Notes: a model not told the origin generated them from the sequence alone. A stretch of DNA of 64,000 nucleotides from Methyloligella sp. GL2 (GCF_013341275.1 NZ_CP054476.1:2716988-2780987), one strand, 5' to 3'. Shown: positions 35,716 through 45,511, counted from the first letter of the stretch. A program made the numbers and translations.

Positions 35716-38031
35716 CTAAACCCGCACGCGCTCCTTCTTCGGATCGAATTGGCAGAAGCCGGTGACGGTCGCCTTGATGCGCTTTTGATGGCCGTCGAGC
35801 TTGCCGATCTCAACCTCGGTGCCGAGCTCCGCCTTGGAGATATCCAGGCGGGCCAGCGCGATGTTCTTCTTCAGGATCGGGGAGCGGGTCGAGCTGGTCA
35901 CCACGCCCACCTGCATGCGGCCGATATAAACCGGATCGCCGTGATGGACGCAGTCATTGCTGTCGATCTCGAGCCCCACCGCCTTCTTCTGCGGATTGGC
36001 GCGGCGGCGGGCGATCGCCTCGGCACCAATGAAGGCATCGTTGTGATCGATCTCCTTCGGCACGGTGAAGCCGATGCCCGCCTCGACCGGATCGGTCTGA
36101 TCGCAGAACTCGTAGCCGGCGAAGATCAGCCCGGCCTCGATGCGCACCATATCGAGGGCGAGCAGGCCGAAGGGACGAAGCCCGAGAGGCTGGCCGGCCT
36201 CCCAGATGGCGTCAAAGACCTTGGGCGCGGCGTCCGGATGGCACCAGACCTCGAAGCCGAGCTCGCCGGTATAGCCGGTGCGGGAAATCACCACCGGCTG
36301 GTCGGCGATGCGGCCGATGGTGAAGCGGAACCATTTCAGCTCCTCCATGGTCGGCTGATGCGGCGGGGTCCAGACGATCTCCTTGAGAATATCGCGGGAG
36401 TTCGGCCCCTGCACGGCGACGTTATGGAGCTGATCGGTGGAAGAGCGCACCCAAGCCTTCAGATTGCGCTCCGCCGCGATGTTGCGCATCCAGATGCCGA
36501 GATAATCGTCGCCGCAGACGACGCGGAAATTGTTCTGGCCCAGGCGGAACACGGTGCCGTCGTCGATCATGCCGCCGGTCTCGTAGCAAAACGCGGTGTA
36601 GACCACCTGGCCGGTGCTCAGCTTGCGGATATTGCGGGTCGAGACGAGCTGGCAGAGATCTTCCGCGTCGGGTCCGGTCACCTCGAATTTGCGAAGCGCG
36701 GAGAGATCCATGATCACCGCCTTCTCGCGGCAGGCCCAATATTCCTCGATCGGCTCCACGTCGGAGAAGCAGGTGGGCAGCCAGAAGCCTTTGTAGTCTT
36801 CGAACTTCCGGGTGAGCGCGGCAAAGCGCGGATAAAAGCCGCTTTCGCGCGTCATGCGCGGCTGGGCGTCAGGCGTCATGCGGTGGGCCTTCCCCTTCGG
36901 AAACAGATTGTCCTTGTCGTAGACGCGGACGTGAATATCGGTGGGCATCCAGGCATTGGCCGGATCGATATCGTCGGCGCAGGAGGAGCTGGCGCAGACC
37001 AGATCGGTCAGTGCGCGCAGCAGCACGTAATCGCCGGGCCGTGACCAGGGCTCGTCGAGACCGATGCCGTCGGTGTCGTCGACAAAGGTGTTGTAGAAGA
37101 AGTTGATCGCCGGCCAGCCGTTGCGCGGGGCGATGCCGTAGGGCGCCAGGCAGCGATTGAAATTCTCGGTGCAGTTGTCGTGACCAGGATAGCCCATGTC
37201 CTCGTAATATTTCGGGCTGCAAGCCAGCATGAAAGTGTCGTGGCGGCCGACGGTATCCTGCACCACCTCGACCAGCGGCTTCTGGGTCTGATCGAAATAT
37301 TTGGAGTGGAGGCCGGGGCCGGGCGCCGCCGAGCCCATCAGCGTATGGGTGGTGGTGGCGTCGAGCCCGTTCTCGATGCCCTGTTCCAGCGCGGCAGCAT
37401 CGAAGGCGAGGAAGTCGGAACATTGCCGCCCCTCGACATCGATGATCTGGATGTAGTCGCCGGCCTTCACCTTATAGGCGGAGGCGGTCGCCGCATCGAT
37501 GCGCAGGTCGAGCTTGGGCTCGGCGAGCGGCGGCGGGGCATCGAGCTGCTCGTCGTGATCGTGCTCGATCTCGATCAGAAGCTCGGTCGGGGTGTCTTGC
37601 GCATCGGGGGCCATGGCGGCACCGGGTGCGAAGACCAGGCAGAGCCCGTTGCTCTTGACCGCGAAGGTCGCCTCGGCGCCGGGCGCACTCTCGCCGCCGA
37701 ACAGCGCACCGCCGCGCACCGCATCGGGCTGGATGTCGCGGCTGACGAGCGCGTTCTGGGCGACCGCCCGCCCCTCGCCGGCAAGGCCTAGCGCCTCGTC
37801 CAAGGTCGGACCGCTCAAGCTATTCAGCGATGGGATCACCGCCTGGCCGCCTTCGGTCTCGGAGATGGCATAGAGAAGGCCGGGCTGGCAGCCTTCCGGA
37901 TCGCGGACGGTCAGCTTATCGCCTATGCGAACGCCGAAGGCGATCACGCCGCCGCCGGCCACCCGCAGGCGCCGGACGCGATTTGAGGTCCGCGGCTTCT
38001 CGGCGAGCAAGGTGTCGCTTTGCATGCTCAT
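35716..38031 (-). CDS. tdm: Trimethylamine N-oxide demethylase (DUF1989 + GcvT-like fusion)
   Basis: 771 residues with the two-part build known for Tdm. Residues 20-395: DUF1989 region with HDNCTENFNRCLAPYG and LVCASSSCADDIDP; C287, C346 and C350 are candidate metal ligands, as a cysteine-bound zinc is reported for Tdm. Residues 400-765: GcvT/dimethylglycine-dehydrogenase-like THF-binding domain (MDLSALRKFEVTGPDAEDLC, TGYTGELGFEVWC). Tdm splits trimethylamine N-oxide into dimethylamine and formaldehyde, and the C-terminal domain can pass formaldehyde to THF. It lies 95 bases behind tmm on the same strand, as in known Tmm-Tdm pairs. Confidence 0.9.
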   Translation of the reverse strand: MSMQSDTLLAEKPRTSNRVRRLRVAGGGVIAFGVRIGDKLTVRDPEGCQPGLLYAISETEGGQAVIPSLNSLSGPTLDEALGLAGEGRAVAQNALVSRDIQPDAVRGGALFGGESAPGAEATFAVKSNGLCLVFAPGAAMAPDAQDTPTELLIEIEHDHDEQLDAPPPLAEPKLDLRIDAATASAYKVKAGDYIQIIDVEGRQCSDFLAFDAAALEQGIENGLDATTTHTLMGSAAPGPGLHSKYFDQTQKPLVEVVQDTVGRHDTFMLACSPKYYEDMGYPGHDNCTENFNRCLAPYGIAPRNGWPAINFFYNTFVDDTDGIGLDEPWSRPGDYVLLRALTDLVCASSSCADDIDPANAWMPTDIHVRVYDKDNLFPKGKAHRMTPDAQPRMTRESGFYPRFAALTRKFEDYKGFWLPTCFSDVEPIEEYWACREKAVIMDLSALRKFEVTGPDAEDLCQLVSTRNIRKLSTGQVVYTAFCYETGGMIDDGTVFRLGQNNFRVVCGDDYLGIWMRNIAAERNLKAWVRSSTDQLHNVAVQGPNSRDILKEIVWTPPHQPTMEELKWFRFTIGRIADQPVVISRTGYTGELGFEVWCHPDAAPKVFDAIWEAGQPLGLRPFGLLALDMVRIEAGLIFAGYEFCDQTDPVEAGIGFTVPKEIDHNDAFIGAEAIARRRANPQKKAVGLEIDSNDCVHHGDPVYIGRMQVGVVTSSTRSPILKKNIALARLDISKAELGTEVEIGKLDGHQKRIKATVTGFCQFDPKKERVRV

Positions 38032-38060
38032 GATGCATCTCCCGCTGGCTTAACGGGCGA

Positions 38061-38094
38061 GCGGGGAATGGCCAGTTGCTTTGGCCATCCCCGC
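38061..38094. other. Intercistronic hairpin between tmm and tdm
   Basis: GCGGGG-AA-TGGCCA pairs with TGGCCA-T-CCCCGC around a 7-base loop: 13 pairs with one bulged A. No T run follows on the minus strand, so it is more likely an RNA-processing or stabilising element than a terminator. Confidence 0.7.
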
Positions 38095-38126
38095 GCCACG
38101 CCATTCATGTCGTTGGCGTCTGCCGG

Positions 38127-39482
38127 CTATTCCGCCGCTTGCGGCACGTTGAGGAAGGCTTCGAGACTGTCGTCCAGGGCCTTCATCCACACCGTGTGGT
38201 GCTTCGGCGACATGGTGCCGGTCAGGGTCGAGGGGTAGGCCCGATCGCGATAGGTCAGGATCCCCGCTTCCTTATGATGCTCCCACTCCTTGAAGAGTTC
38301 CGCGACGCGGTCGACGTCGAGATGCGGATAGTCGGTCTTCTCGAGGAGATCGCGCACATAGTCGGTCTGGAAATCGATTTCCTGCTCGGGATCCTCGCAG
38401 GCCTCTTCCATGGCGACCCATTTCTCGCTGTCGGCCTTCATCTCTTCCTTGGAGGGAAGCGCGATGCGGCCGAGCATGACGTCGCGGGCATACCAGGCCT
38501 GCGCGTCGAACATATTGAAGGTGTAATACTGATCCTGCGCGCCGATATACATCAGCTTGGGATTATCGACCCAGAAGATGCCCTTGTAGAGGTTCGGCGG
38601 AAACAGGCGGTTGCGGGTCTGGAGCCGCAGCTCATCCGGCAAGAACGGGTAGTAGTTCAGATAGCCGGTGCAGAGCACCACCGCATCGATCTTCTTGGTC
38701 GAGCCGTCGGCGAAATGGGCGACATTGCCGACCAGCTTCTGCAGCAGCGGCTTCTCCTCGAAGCCTTCGGGCCAGTCGAAGCCCATCGGCGAAGTGCGGT
38801 AGGAGAAGGTGATCGAGTTGGCCCCGTATTTGTGGCACTGGACGCCGATATCCTCCGCCGAATAGGAAGCGCCGATCAGCAGCACGTCCTTGCCCTTGAA
38901 CTCCAGGGCATCGCGGAAGTCATGGGCGTGCAGCACACGGCCCGGGAACATCTGCAGACCTTCGAACTCGGGAATGTTCGGCGTTGAGAAGTGGCCGTTG
39001 GCGGTCACCACGTAATCGAACTCTTCCGAATAGACTTTGTCGTTGGGCAGGTCGTGCACAGTGACGGTGAACTTCTCCGTCTCCGGGCTGTATTCGACCG
39101 AGCGGACCGGGGTGCGGAAGCGCACATAAGGCCGGACGCCGCTCTTCTCCACCCGGCCCATGATGTAGTCGGCCAGCACGGCACGCGGCGGATAAGATGG
39201 GATCGGACGGCCGAAATGCTCCTCGAAGGAGTAGTCGGCAAACTCCAGACATTCCTTCGGCCCGTTGGACCACAGATAGCGGTACATCGAGCAATGCACC
39301 GGCTCGCCATATTCGTCGAGGCCGGTACGCCAGGTGTAATTCCAAAGGCCGCCCCAATTGCCCTGCTTCTCGAAGCAGACCAGCTCGGGCACCTCGGCAC
39401 CCTTCTGTTTGGCGGATTCAAAGGCGCGAAGCACGGCCAGGCCGCTCGGCCCCGCTCCGATCACGCATACGCGTTTGGTCAT
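38127..39482 (-). CDS. tmm: Trimethylamine monooxygenase (flavin-containing)
   Basis: 451 residues, the length of bacterial Tmm. Oxidises trimethylamine to its N-oxide with NADPH and O2. FAD motif GAGPSG (9-14), NADPH motif [10 protein letters not shown], and the FMO fingerprint [11 protein letters not shown] are all intact. The stretches [40 protein letters not shown] and [12 protein letters not shown] match characterised Tmm closely. ATG 39482 follows GAGGAG at ideal spacing. It heads a tmm-tdm operon. Other amines and sulfides can be oxidised by the family, but trimethylamine is the best call. Confidence 0.95.
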   Translation of the reverse strand: MTKRVCVIGAGPSGLAVLRAFESAKQKGAEVPELVCFEKQGNWGGLWNYTWRTGLDEYGEPVHCSMYRYLWSNGPKECLEFADYSFEEHFGRPIPSYPPRAVLADYIMGRVEKSGVRPYVRFRTPVRSVEYSPETEKFTVTVHDLPNDKVYSEEFDYVVTANGHFSTPNIPEFEGLQMFPGRVLHAHDFRDALEFKGKDVLLIGASYSAEDIGVQCHKYGANSITFSYRTSPMGFDWPEGFEEKPLLQKLVGNVAHFADGSTKKIDAVVLCTGYLNYYPFLPDELRLQTRNRLFPPNLYKGIFWVDNPKLMYIGAQDQYYTFNMFDAQAWYARDVMLGRIALPSKEEMKADSEKWVAMEEACEDPEQEIDFQTDYVRDLLEKTDYPHLDVDRVAELFKEWEHHKEAGILTYRDRAYPSTLTGTMSPKHHTVWMKALDDSLEAFLNVPQAAE

Positions 39483-39608
39483 AATAGGCTCCTCAAGATA
39501 CCTAGTCCCTGAAGTTACCGGGCGCCCAAAAGGCCCAATCCGAGCCCAATTCACGCCTTTAGGTCTTGATGATTTAGGTTCATCGAATATTGAATGTGTG
39601 TCAATAAG

Positions 39609-39625
39609 ATTTCCTGACAGGAAAT
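39609..39625. promoter_or_regulatory. 17-bp perfect palindrome upstream of tmm
   Basis: ATTTCCTGACAGGAAAT, symmetric about the A at 39617, lies in the 388-base divergent region between tmm and the metallo-beta-lactamase-fold gene, about 130 bases from tmm. Typical size and shape for a dimeric repressor or activator site. Confidence 0.45.
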
Positions 39626-39628
39626 TAC

Positions 39629-39658
39629 GCACTCTGCTTAAATAATTTGCACTCTGCT
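39629..39658. repeat. Direct repeat with 20-bp period upstream of tmm
   Basis: GCACTCTGCT occurs at 39629-39638 and 39649-39658, two helical turns apart, directly beside the palindrome at 39609-39625. The rest of 39483-39870 is locally AT-richer and holds no gene. Confidence 0.8.
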
Positions 39659-39870
39659 CTACAAAATCGCATCGAGCACACCTTTAAGGTGCAGCCAATT
39701 GTCTTCGCCCTCATTGCGTTTCGAGCTGCTATACAATCGGGAAAGGCATTGGAGCGGAGCCACAATTTGCGCAAAATAGAGTGGAAGGTTCCGCCTCGCG
39801 CATCGCTTCCGCCAAGAAGACTCATGGTACGGTTCCACGTCGCTTGGCTTTCCAGAAACGTTGAAGAGCA

Positions 39871-40797
39871 ATGACCGCAGAACTTGCGTTTAACCGCAGT
39901 GTCGACGTCGAGTATGGCGTCGCCGAGGAGATGGCACCCGGAGTCCGGCGCATCGTCGCCAATAATCCGGGTCCTTACACGTTCCTCGGCTCGAACACCT
40001 ATATCGTCGGCCAGGGCGAGGTCGCGGTGATCGATCCGGGCCCGGCGGACAAGGCGCATCTTGCCGCCATCGCCGAGGCGACCCGTGGCGAGCGCATCAC
40101 CCATATCCTTCTCACCCACCGGCATCGCGACCATTGCGACGGGGCGCGGCCGCTGCAAGCGGCGCTCGGCGGCGAGATCTATGCCTTCGGCATCGAGGGC
40201 AAGCGCGGCAACGCGGTGATCCCGGGCATGGAGGATTACACCGATTTCGGCTTGCAGCCCGATCGCGTGCTGGCCGATGGCGAGACGGTGCGCGGCGCCG
40301 GCTGGGCGCTGGACGTGATCCACACGCCGGGCCATGCGCGCGATCATCTCTGCTTCGCCCTGGTCGGCCAGCGGACGGTGTTCACCGGCGACCATGTGAT
40401 GGGCTGGAACACCACGGTGATTGCACCGCCAGAGGGCAGCCTGGCGGAGTTCCTGGCCTCGATGGAGAAGCTGCTCGACCGTAACGACAAGGCGTTCCTG
40501 CCGGGCCATGGCGGGCAGATCCTCACCCCGCGCCGCGTGGTGCGGGCTTACATGATGCACCGGAAATGGCGCGAGCAGACCATCCTCGCCTGCCTGGAAG
40601 AGGGGGTGAACACCATCGCCCCGATCGTCGACCGGCTGTATGGCGGGCTGGAGCCGGGGCTGAAGGGCGCCGCGGCGCTCTCCGTGTTCGCACATCTGGA
40701 ATATCTGATCGAGCGCGGCCAGGTGGAGACCGAAGGCCCGGCCGGGCTGCTCAGCACCTATCTGCTGGCGGAAACCGAGACGCGCCGCGCGTCTTAG
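39871..40797 (+). CDS. Metallo-beta-lactamase-fold hydrolase (LACTB2-like)
   Basis: 308 residues. Metal motif THRHRDHCDG (HxHxDH), HTPGHARDH, FTGDHVMGW and GHGG supply the ligands of a two-metal centre. The last 80 residues (YMMHRKWREQTIL onward) match the winged-helix tail typical of LACTB2-like proteins, whose known members cleave RNA or thioesters. No signal peptide. Divergent from tmm. The true substrate cannot be read from the sequence. Confidence 0.9.
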   Translation: MTAELAFNRSVDVEYGVAEEMAPGVRRIVANNPGPYTFLGSNTYIVGQGEVAVIDPGPADKAHLAAIAEATRGERITHILLTHRHRDHCDGARPLQAALGGEIYAFGIEGKRGNAVIPGMEDYTDFGLQPDRVLADGETVRGAGWALDVIHTPGHARDHLCFALVGQRTVFTGDHVMGWNTTVIAPPEGSLAEFLASMEKLLDRNDKAFLPGHGGQILTPRRVVRAYMMHRKWREQTILACLEEGVNTIAPIVDRLYGGLEPGLKGAAALSVFAHLEYLIERGQVETEGPAGLLSTYLLAETETRRAS

Positions 40798-40849
40798 GCG
40801 CTGCCGGGTGCGGACCCGCCCCCTTCCCTGTCTGACATCATACCCGAAG

Positions 40850-41240
40850 CCGGTATCCAACTGCAGACACCGAACCCGCGTCTGGATTCCGGCTTACGCC
40901 GGAATGACGCCTGCGATTAGCGCAAGCGCTCTTTATCCCAACGGTTGTCATGCCCCAACGATTGTCATGCCCGGCCTTGTGCCGGGCATCCATGACCACG
41001 GTGTGAGCGATTCAACTTCCGCCGGTGTTCATGGATTGCCGGGACAAGCCCGGCAATGACGATGTGCTTGGGACAAGGCTCGGGCATGACGAGGTGCTTG
41101 CAGGAAGACCGCTGCAACAAACCGCGGCGCTCTCCCTCCCCCTGGAAGGGGGAGGGCCGGGGTGGGGGTCTAACAGCCCACGCTTCGCCTACCAGCAGAC
41201 CCCCCTCTAGCTCCCCCCTTTTAGGGGGGGAGGATTCGGC
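40850..41240. repeat. Cluster of palindromic intergenic repeats
   Basis: Gap between the metallo-hydrolase and the DUF1499 gene. Holds a TCCGGCTTACGCCGGAATGA unit (40889), CATGCCCGGCCTTGTGCCGGGCAT (near 40969), ATTGCCGGGACAAGCCCGGCAA (near 41035) and CT/AG-rich units near 41132 and 41208. No reading frame is convincing. Confidence 0.88.
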
Positions 41241-41265
41241 CCTGCTTTAGGGGTGCCCCAACCGT

Positions 41266-42171
41266 CTACCGCCCCGGCGTGCGCTGGGGGATCGGCGGGG
41301 CAGGCTCGGCCTGCTCCAACGCGGGGCGCTCGCCCTTCTTGATGCCCGCGTTGATCTCGGCGAAGAGCTCGCGGATGCGGCCCGCATTGGTGCCGAAATC
41401 GTGGTTGCCGTAGCGCGAGACCGAGCGGGCATCGACGGTGGCGGTCGCCTCGTCGCCCAGGATCTCCACCGCGATATCGTCGGTGAAGCCCATGATCAGG
41501 GTGCGGTCGGTGGCCTGCAGATAGCCCAGGCTGTTTTGCACCGGCGGCTCGGAGACCACGATATCCCAATTGAGCCGCCGCATGGCTTCGCGGGTAAGGC
41601 CGAAGGCTTCCGCCGCGGAGCGCTCCAGCACCAGCGGATGGATGTCGCGATAGGACTCTTCCTGCAGGGCGATATCTTCAGCACTCGGGGACACGATGGG
41701 AATCGCGTCGGCAGGGCGGACATCCATATCCTTGAACAGGATCGGGCGCTCCGGCGTTGTGCTGACCTGGCTGAGCGGCGGCATCTTCAGAGCGAGGAAG
41801 CCGAACGAAGCCAGAGGCGCCAGACCGATCACCGCGATGACGATGCCGACCAGCGCTTCGCCCACGCCGTAATAATCGCCATACCAAATGCGGAGCAGCC
41901 CGGCGATGCCGAGAACCAGCGCGGCAAAGAGGCCGACCCCGGACACCGCGACCAGGTTGATCGCCGCCGGGGTGGAGAGCGAGGCGAAATGATGCAGCAG
42001 CCCAGTGAGAATCAGCAGCTGGAAAAAGAACAGCGCCAGGCGGCGCGACCAAACCGGCTCATAAGCCTGTTTAAGGACGTACTGCGCCGTTACACCGCTT
42101 GCCTCGAAGGCAATGCTGTTGCACTTGGAGAGACGGCCCTCCTCGGGCACCGCATGATAGGAATGTAGCAT
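41266..42171 (-). CDS. DUF1499 domain membrane protein
   Basis: Up to 301 residues. Three to four membrane helices in residues 42-135, then a periplasmic or cytosolic DUF1499 domain (about 155-285; REAMRRLNWDIVVSEP, TLIMGFTDDIAVEI, VDARSVSRYGNHDFGTNAGR). Function unknown. The ATG at 42171 overlaps the start codon of the opposite-strand aminotransferase gene and lacks a good ribosome site; GTG 42150 is an alternative. The C-terminus is Pro-rich. Confidence 0.82.
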   Translation of the reverse strand: MLHSYHAVPEEGRLSKCNSIAFEASGVTAQYVLKQAYEPVWSRRLALFFFQLLILTGLLHHFASLSTPAAINLVAVSGVGLFAALVLGIAGLLRIWYGDYYGVGEALVGIVIAVIGLAPLASFGFLALKMPPLSQVSTTPERPILFKDMDVRPADAIPIVSPSAEDIALQEESYRDIHPLVLERSAAEAFGLTREAMRRLNWDIVVSEPPVQNSLGYLQATDRTLIMGFTDDIAVEILGDEATATVDARSVSRYGNHDFGTNAGRIRELFAEINAGIKKGERPALEQAEPAPPIPQRTPGR

Positions 42172-43558
42172 GGCATCGACCGACCTTGAGCAGCAGCGCG
42201 ATATCGCAAGCCTGATCCACCCTTATACAGACCTTTCCGCATTTCGCGAGCAAGGTCCGACCATCCTCACCAAAGGAAAAGGCGTCTATGTCTATGACGA
42301 CACGGGACGCCGCTATATCGAAGGCTTGGCCGGTCTTTGGTGTACCGCGCTCGGCTACGGCAATGAAAAGCTGATCGAGGCGGCGACCAAGCAGCTCGAA
42401 ACCCTATCCTACACCCATCTGTTCGGCGGCAAGAGCCACGAGCCGGCGATCCAGCTGGCCGAGAAGATCAAGCAGCTTGCCCCCTGCCCGGTTTCCAAGG
42501 TGCTGTTCACCTGCTCCGGCTCGGAGGCCAACGACACCCAGGTGAAGCTGGCCTGGTATTACAACAATGCCCGCGGCAAACCCGAGAAGAAGAAGATCAT
42601 CTCACGCATCAAGGGCTATCATGGGGTGACGGTGGCGAGCGGCAGCCTAACGGGGCTACCCAACAACCATCTCGATTTCGACCTGCCTTACGGCGACCGC
42701 TTCGTCTATGCCGATTGCCCGCATCATTACCGCTTCGGCGAGCCGGGCGAGAGCGAGCGGGATTTCTCGGCGCGGCTTGCGGAAAATCTCGACGCGCAGA
42801 TCCAGGCGGAAGGCCCGGACACCATCGCCGCCTTCATCGCCGAGCCGGTGATGGGCGCGGGCGGTGTGATCGTGCCGCCGGAGGGGTATTTCCCGGCGAT
42901 CCAGGCGGTGCTCAACAAATACGACATCCTGTTTATCGCCGACGAGGTGATCACCGGCTTCGGGCGGCTCGGCACCATGTTCGGCTCCGAGGCGCTGTCG
43001 ATTAAGCCGGACAGCCTTTCCATGGCCAAGGCGCTCACGAGCGCTTATGCGCCACTCGGCGCGCTCACGATCTCCGAGCCGATGTTCGAGGCGATGATGG
43101 CGGAGAGCGAGAAGATCGGCACCTTCGGCCACGGCTTCACCTATGGCGGCCATCCGCTCGGCGCCGCGATCGGCGTCAAAGCGCTGGAGATCTACGAGCG
43201 CGACGACATCCCGGGACGGGTCGCGGGGATCGCGCCGCAATTCCAGGCGCGGCTGAAGGCGCTGGCCGACCATCCGATGGTAGGCGAGGCCCGCGGCATG
43301 GGGCTGATCGGCGGGCTGGAGCTGGTTGCCGACAAGGGCACCAAGACGCCGTTCGATCCGGCGATGAAGGTCGGCCCGCGCACCGCGGCGCTGATCCAGG
43401 AGGAAGGACTGATCGTCCGCCCCATCGGCGACACGCTCGGCCTCTGCCCGCCGCTGATCATCACCGAGGAGCAAATCGACGAGATGTTCGACGCGCTGAC
43501 CCGCGGGCTGGATGCGGCGGAGGAGATGGTCCGGGCGCAAGGCCTGCGCGCGGCTTAG
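42170..43558 (+). CDS. Class III aminotransferase (omega-aminotransferase type)
   Basis: 462 residues. PLP-dependent transfer from an omega-amino group. PLP lysine in SMAKALTSAYAPLGA, aspartate in LFIADEVITGFGR, and the cofactor-phosphate motif TCSGSEANDTQVKLAWYY. AGGA lies 7 bases before the ATG. The family includes beta-alanine, putrescine, taurine and (S)-amine transaminases; the aromatic N-terminal region is of the amine:pyruvate type, but the donor is unclear. Single-gene unit. Confidence 0.92.
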   Translation: MASTDLEQQRDIASLIHPYTDLSAFREQGPTILTKGKGVYVYDDTGRRYIEGLAGLWCTALGYGNEKLIEAATKQLETLSYTHLFGGKSHEPAIQLAEKIKQLAPCPVSKVLFTCSGSEANDTQVKLAWYYNNARGKPEKKKIISRIKGYHGVTVASGSLTGLPNNHLDFDLPYGDRFVYADCPHHYRFGEPGESERDFSARLAENLDAQIQAEGPDTIAAFIAEPVMGAGGVIVPPEGYFPAIQAVLNKYDILFIADEVITGFGRLGTMFGSEALSIKPDSLSMAKALTSAYAPLGALTISEPMFEAMMAESEKIGTFGHGFTYGGHPLGAAIGVKALEIYERDDIPGRVAGIAPQFQARLKALADHPMVGEARGMGLIGGLELVADKGTKTPFDPAMKVGPRTAALIQEEGLIVRPIGDTLGLCPPLIITEEQIDEMFDALTRGLDAAEEMVRAQGLRAA

Positions 43559-43589
43559 GGGCGCGGCCCGACGTCCAAGCACGGGCCGG

Positions 43590-43875
43590 TCCTCCCCTCT
43601 AAAAGGGGACAGTTAGAGGGGGGGGGTCTGCTTTTCCCCAAAGCGGGGTTTGTTCGCCCCATCCTCATTCGACCCCCACCCCGGCCCTCCCCCTTCTAGG
43701 GAGGGAGAAGGCTGCGGTCTGTTGCAGCGACCTTCATCCAAGCACCTCGTCATGCCCGGACTTGATCCGGGCATCCACGCCGTTACTGGTCGGGAAATTC
43801 CAAGCGCATTCGCTTGCTTTGGAGCAAGCTGCACGGAAACGGCATGGATTGCCGGGTCAAGCCCGGCAATGACGA
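43590..43875. repeat. Cluster of palindromic intergenic repeats
   Basis: Gap between the aminotransferase and the convergent SDR gene. Contains CT/AG-rich units at about 43593-43625 and 43668-43710, the palindrome CATGCCCGGACTTGATCCGGG (near 43751), and TTGCCGGGTCAAGCCCGGCAA (near 43850). No gene. Confidence 0.88.
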
Positions 43876-43888
43876 AGCTGAGTGAAAG

Positions 43889-44659
43889 CTAAACGTGCTG
43901 GCCGCCGTTGATGTGGAGCTCGGCGCCGTTCACGTAGCTGGATTGCTCGGTGCAGAGGAAATAGATGGCCTTGGCCACCTCTTCCGGCGTGCCGAGCCGG
44001 CGCATGGGGATCTCCTCCTCCACCAGCTTGTCGGTGCCGGGGGAGAGGATCGCGGTGTCGATCTCGCCGGGCGAGATGGCGTTGACGCGAATGCCTTGCG
44101 GGGCGAAATCGGCCGCCATTTCGCGGGTCAGGCCGGCAAGCGCCGCCTTCGAGGTGGAATAGGCCGCGCCGGCAAAGGGATGTACGCGGGAGCCGGCGAT
44201 GGAGGTGACGTTGACCACCGCGCCCTGCGCCGCTTTCAGCTCCTCGATCAGTCCGCGCGCGAGCATCACGGGGGCGAAGAAATTCACCTGAAACACGGCC
44301 TGCCAATCGGGGATCGGGGTGTCGAGGGTGGAAAGCCGCGCGCCGCCCTCGCCTTTCGGCGAGATGCCGGCATTGTTGACAAGCGCGTTGAGGCGCGAGC
44401 CTTGCGCCTTCAGCCGGTCGCGCATCTCGGCGATGGCCTCCATGGTGTTGGCGCTGTCGGCGAGGTCGACCTGAATATGGTCCTCGGGGCCGGCCTCCCA
44501 GGGGCAATTCTCCGGGAAAGGATGGCGCGAGCAGGTGATCACCCGCCAGCCGGCGGATGAAAATCGCTTCACTGTCGCATGGCCGATGCCACGGCTGGCG
44601 CCGGTCAGGATCAGCGTCTTGCGGTCTTCATTGGGAATCACAGTTCCGCGCTCTTCCAT
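43889..44659 (-). CDS. SDR-family NAD(P)-dependent oxidoreductase
   Basis: 256 residues. Cofactor motif TGASRGIGH, NNAG, catalytic Ser in NVTSIAGS and YSTSKAALA with the YxxxK pair. C-terminal INGGQHV is typical for FabG-like members. The specific substrate is not evident. It lies 44 bases downstream of pdxH on the same strand, so the two may be cotranscribed. Confidence 0.9.
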   Translation of the reverse strand: MEERGTVIPNEDRKTLILTGASRGIGHATVKRFSSAGWRVITCSRHPFPENCPWEAGPEDHIQVDLADSANTMEAIAEMRDRLKAQGSRLNALVNNAGISPKGEGGARLSTLDTPIPDWQAVFQVNFFAPVMLARGLIEELKAAQGAVVNVTSIAGSRVHPFAGAAYSTSKAALAGLTREMAADFAPQGIRVNAISPGEIDTAILSPGTDKLVEEEIPMRRLGTPEEVAKAIYFLCTEQSSYVNGAELHINGGQHV

Positions 44660-44703
44660 TCAATCGAAAACAAAACCCGCCCTAAGATAGGGATTTGCGG
44701 GGC

Positions 44704-45345
44704 TTACGGGTAGAGCCTGGTCTTCTCCCAGGGATGATCGGGCGATTCCCGCCGGAACACGATGCGATCGTGCAGGCGGAAGGGGCGGCTGGCCCAGAAC
44801 TCGATCTGTTTCGGCACCAGGCGAAAGCCGTTCCAATGGGGCGGGCGGGGCACTTCGCCGCTGCCGAATTCCTCCTCGCGCTCCCGGACCGCCTCTTCGA
44901 ACACTTCGCGGGAGGCAAGCGGGCGGGATTGCTGCGAGGCCCAGGCGCCGATCTGGCTCTCCCGGTGGCGGGATGCGAAATAGGCATCCGCCTCTTCCTC
45001 GGTCACCGGCTCGACGGGGCCGCGCGCCCGGACCTGCAGGCCAAGGCTCTTCCAATGCAGGCAGATCGCCGCTTTCGGGTTGGCGGCGAGCTCATCGCCC
45101 TTGGCGCTTTCCAGATTGGTGTAGAAGACGAAGCCTCTCGGATCATGGCCCTTCAACAGAATCATGCGCAGATCGGGCAGGCCTTCGGCATCGCAGGTGG
45201 CCAGCGCCATGGCGTTGGGGTCCGCAGGCTCGGTCTTCTCCGCTTCTAAGAACCATGTCTCGAACAGCGCAAACGGATCTTCCGCCTGCTCGAAATTGGC
45301 GGCGACGGGCGACGCAAAACCGGATGTGCTCGCTAATTCACTCAT
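44704..45345 (-). CDS. pdxH: Pyridoxamine 5'-phosphate oxidase
   Basis: 213 residues from ATG 45345 with GAGG upstream; longer frames are not family-like. FMN-dependent oxidation of pyridoxine/pyridoxamine phosphate to PLP. Motifs: [48 protein letters not shown] and the C-terminal RLYP with HDRIVFRR. All as in functional PdxH. The pdxH-fabI-aroC neighbourhood is typical of Hyphomicrobiales. Confidence 0.96.
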   Translation of the reverse strand: MSELASTSGFASPVAANFEQAEDPFALFETWFLEAEKTEPADPNAMALATCDAEGLPDLRMILLKGHDPRGFVFYTNLESAKGDELAANPKAAICLHWKSLGLQVRARGPVEPVTEEEADAYFASRHRESQIGAWASQQSRPLASREVFEEAVREREEEFGSGEVPRPPHWNGFRLVPKQIEFWASRPFRLHDRIVFRRESPDHPWEKTRLYP

Positions 45346-45511
45346 ATTTTTTCGCCTCTTACCGGTACTTTGCCGGGAAACCTCGATTTTTTCATCCCGC
45401 TCCGGCACCGGCATTTACGCTTTACTCACCCTGATAGCGCAGCATGGGGGCTGTTGATAGTGGGCGCTGTGGCTTGTATCGCCGCGCGTCAAATCCGAGG
45501 GACGATTGGTT

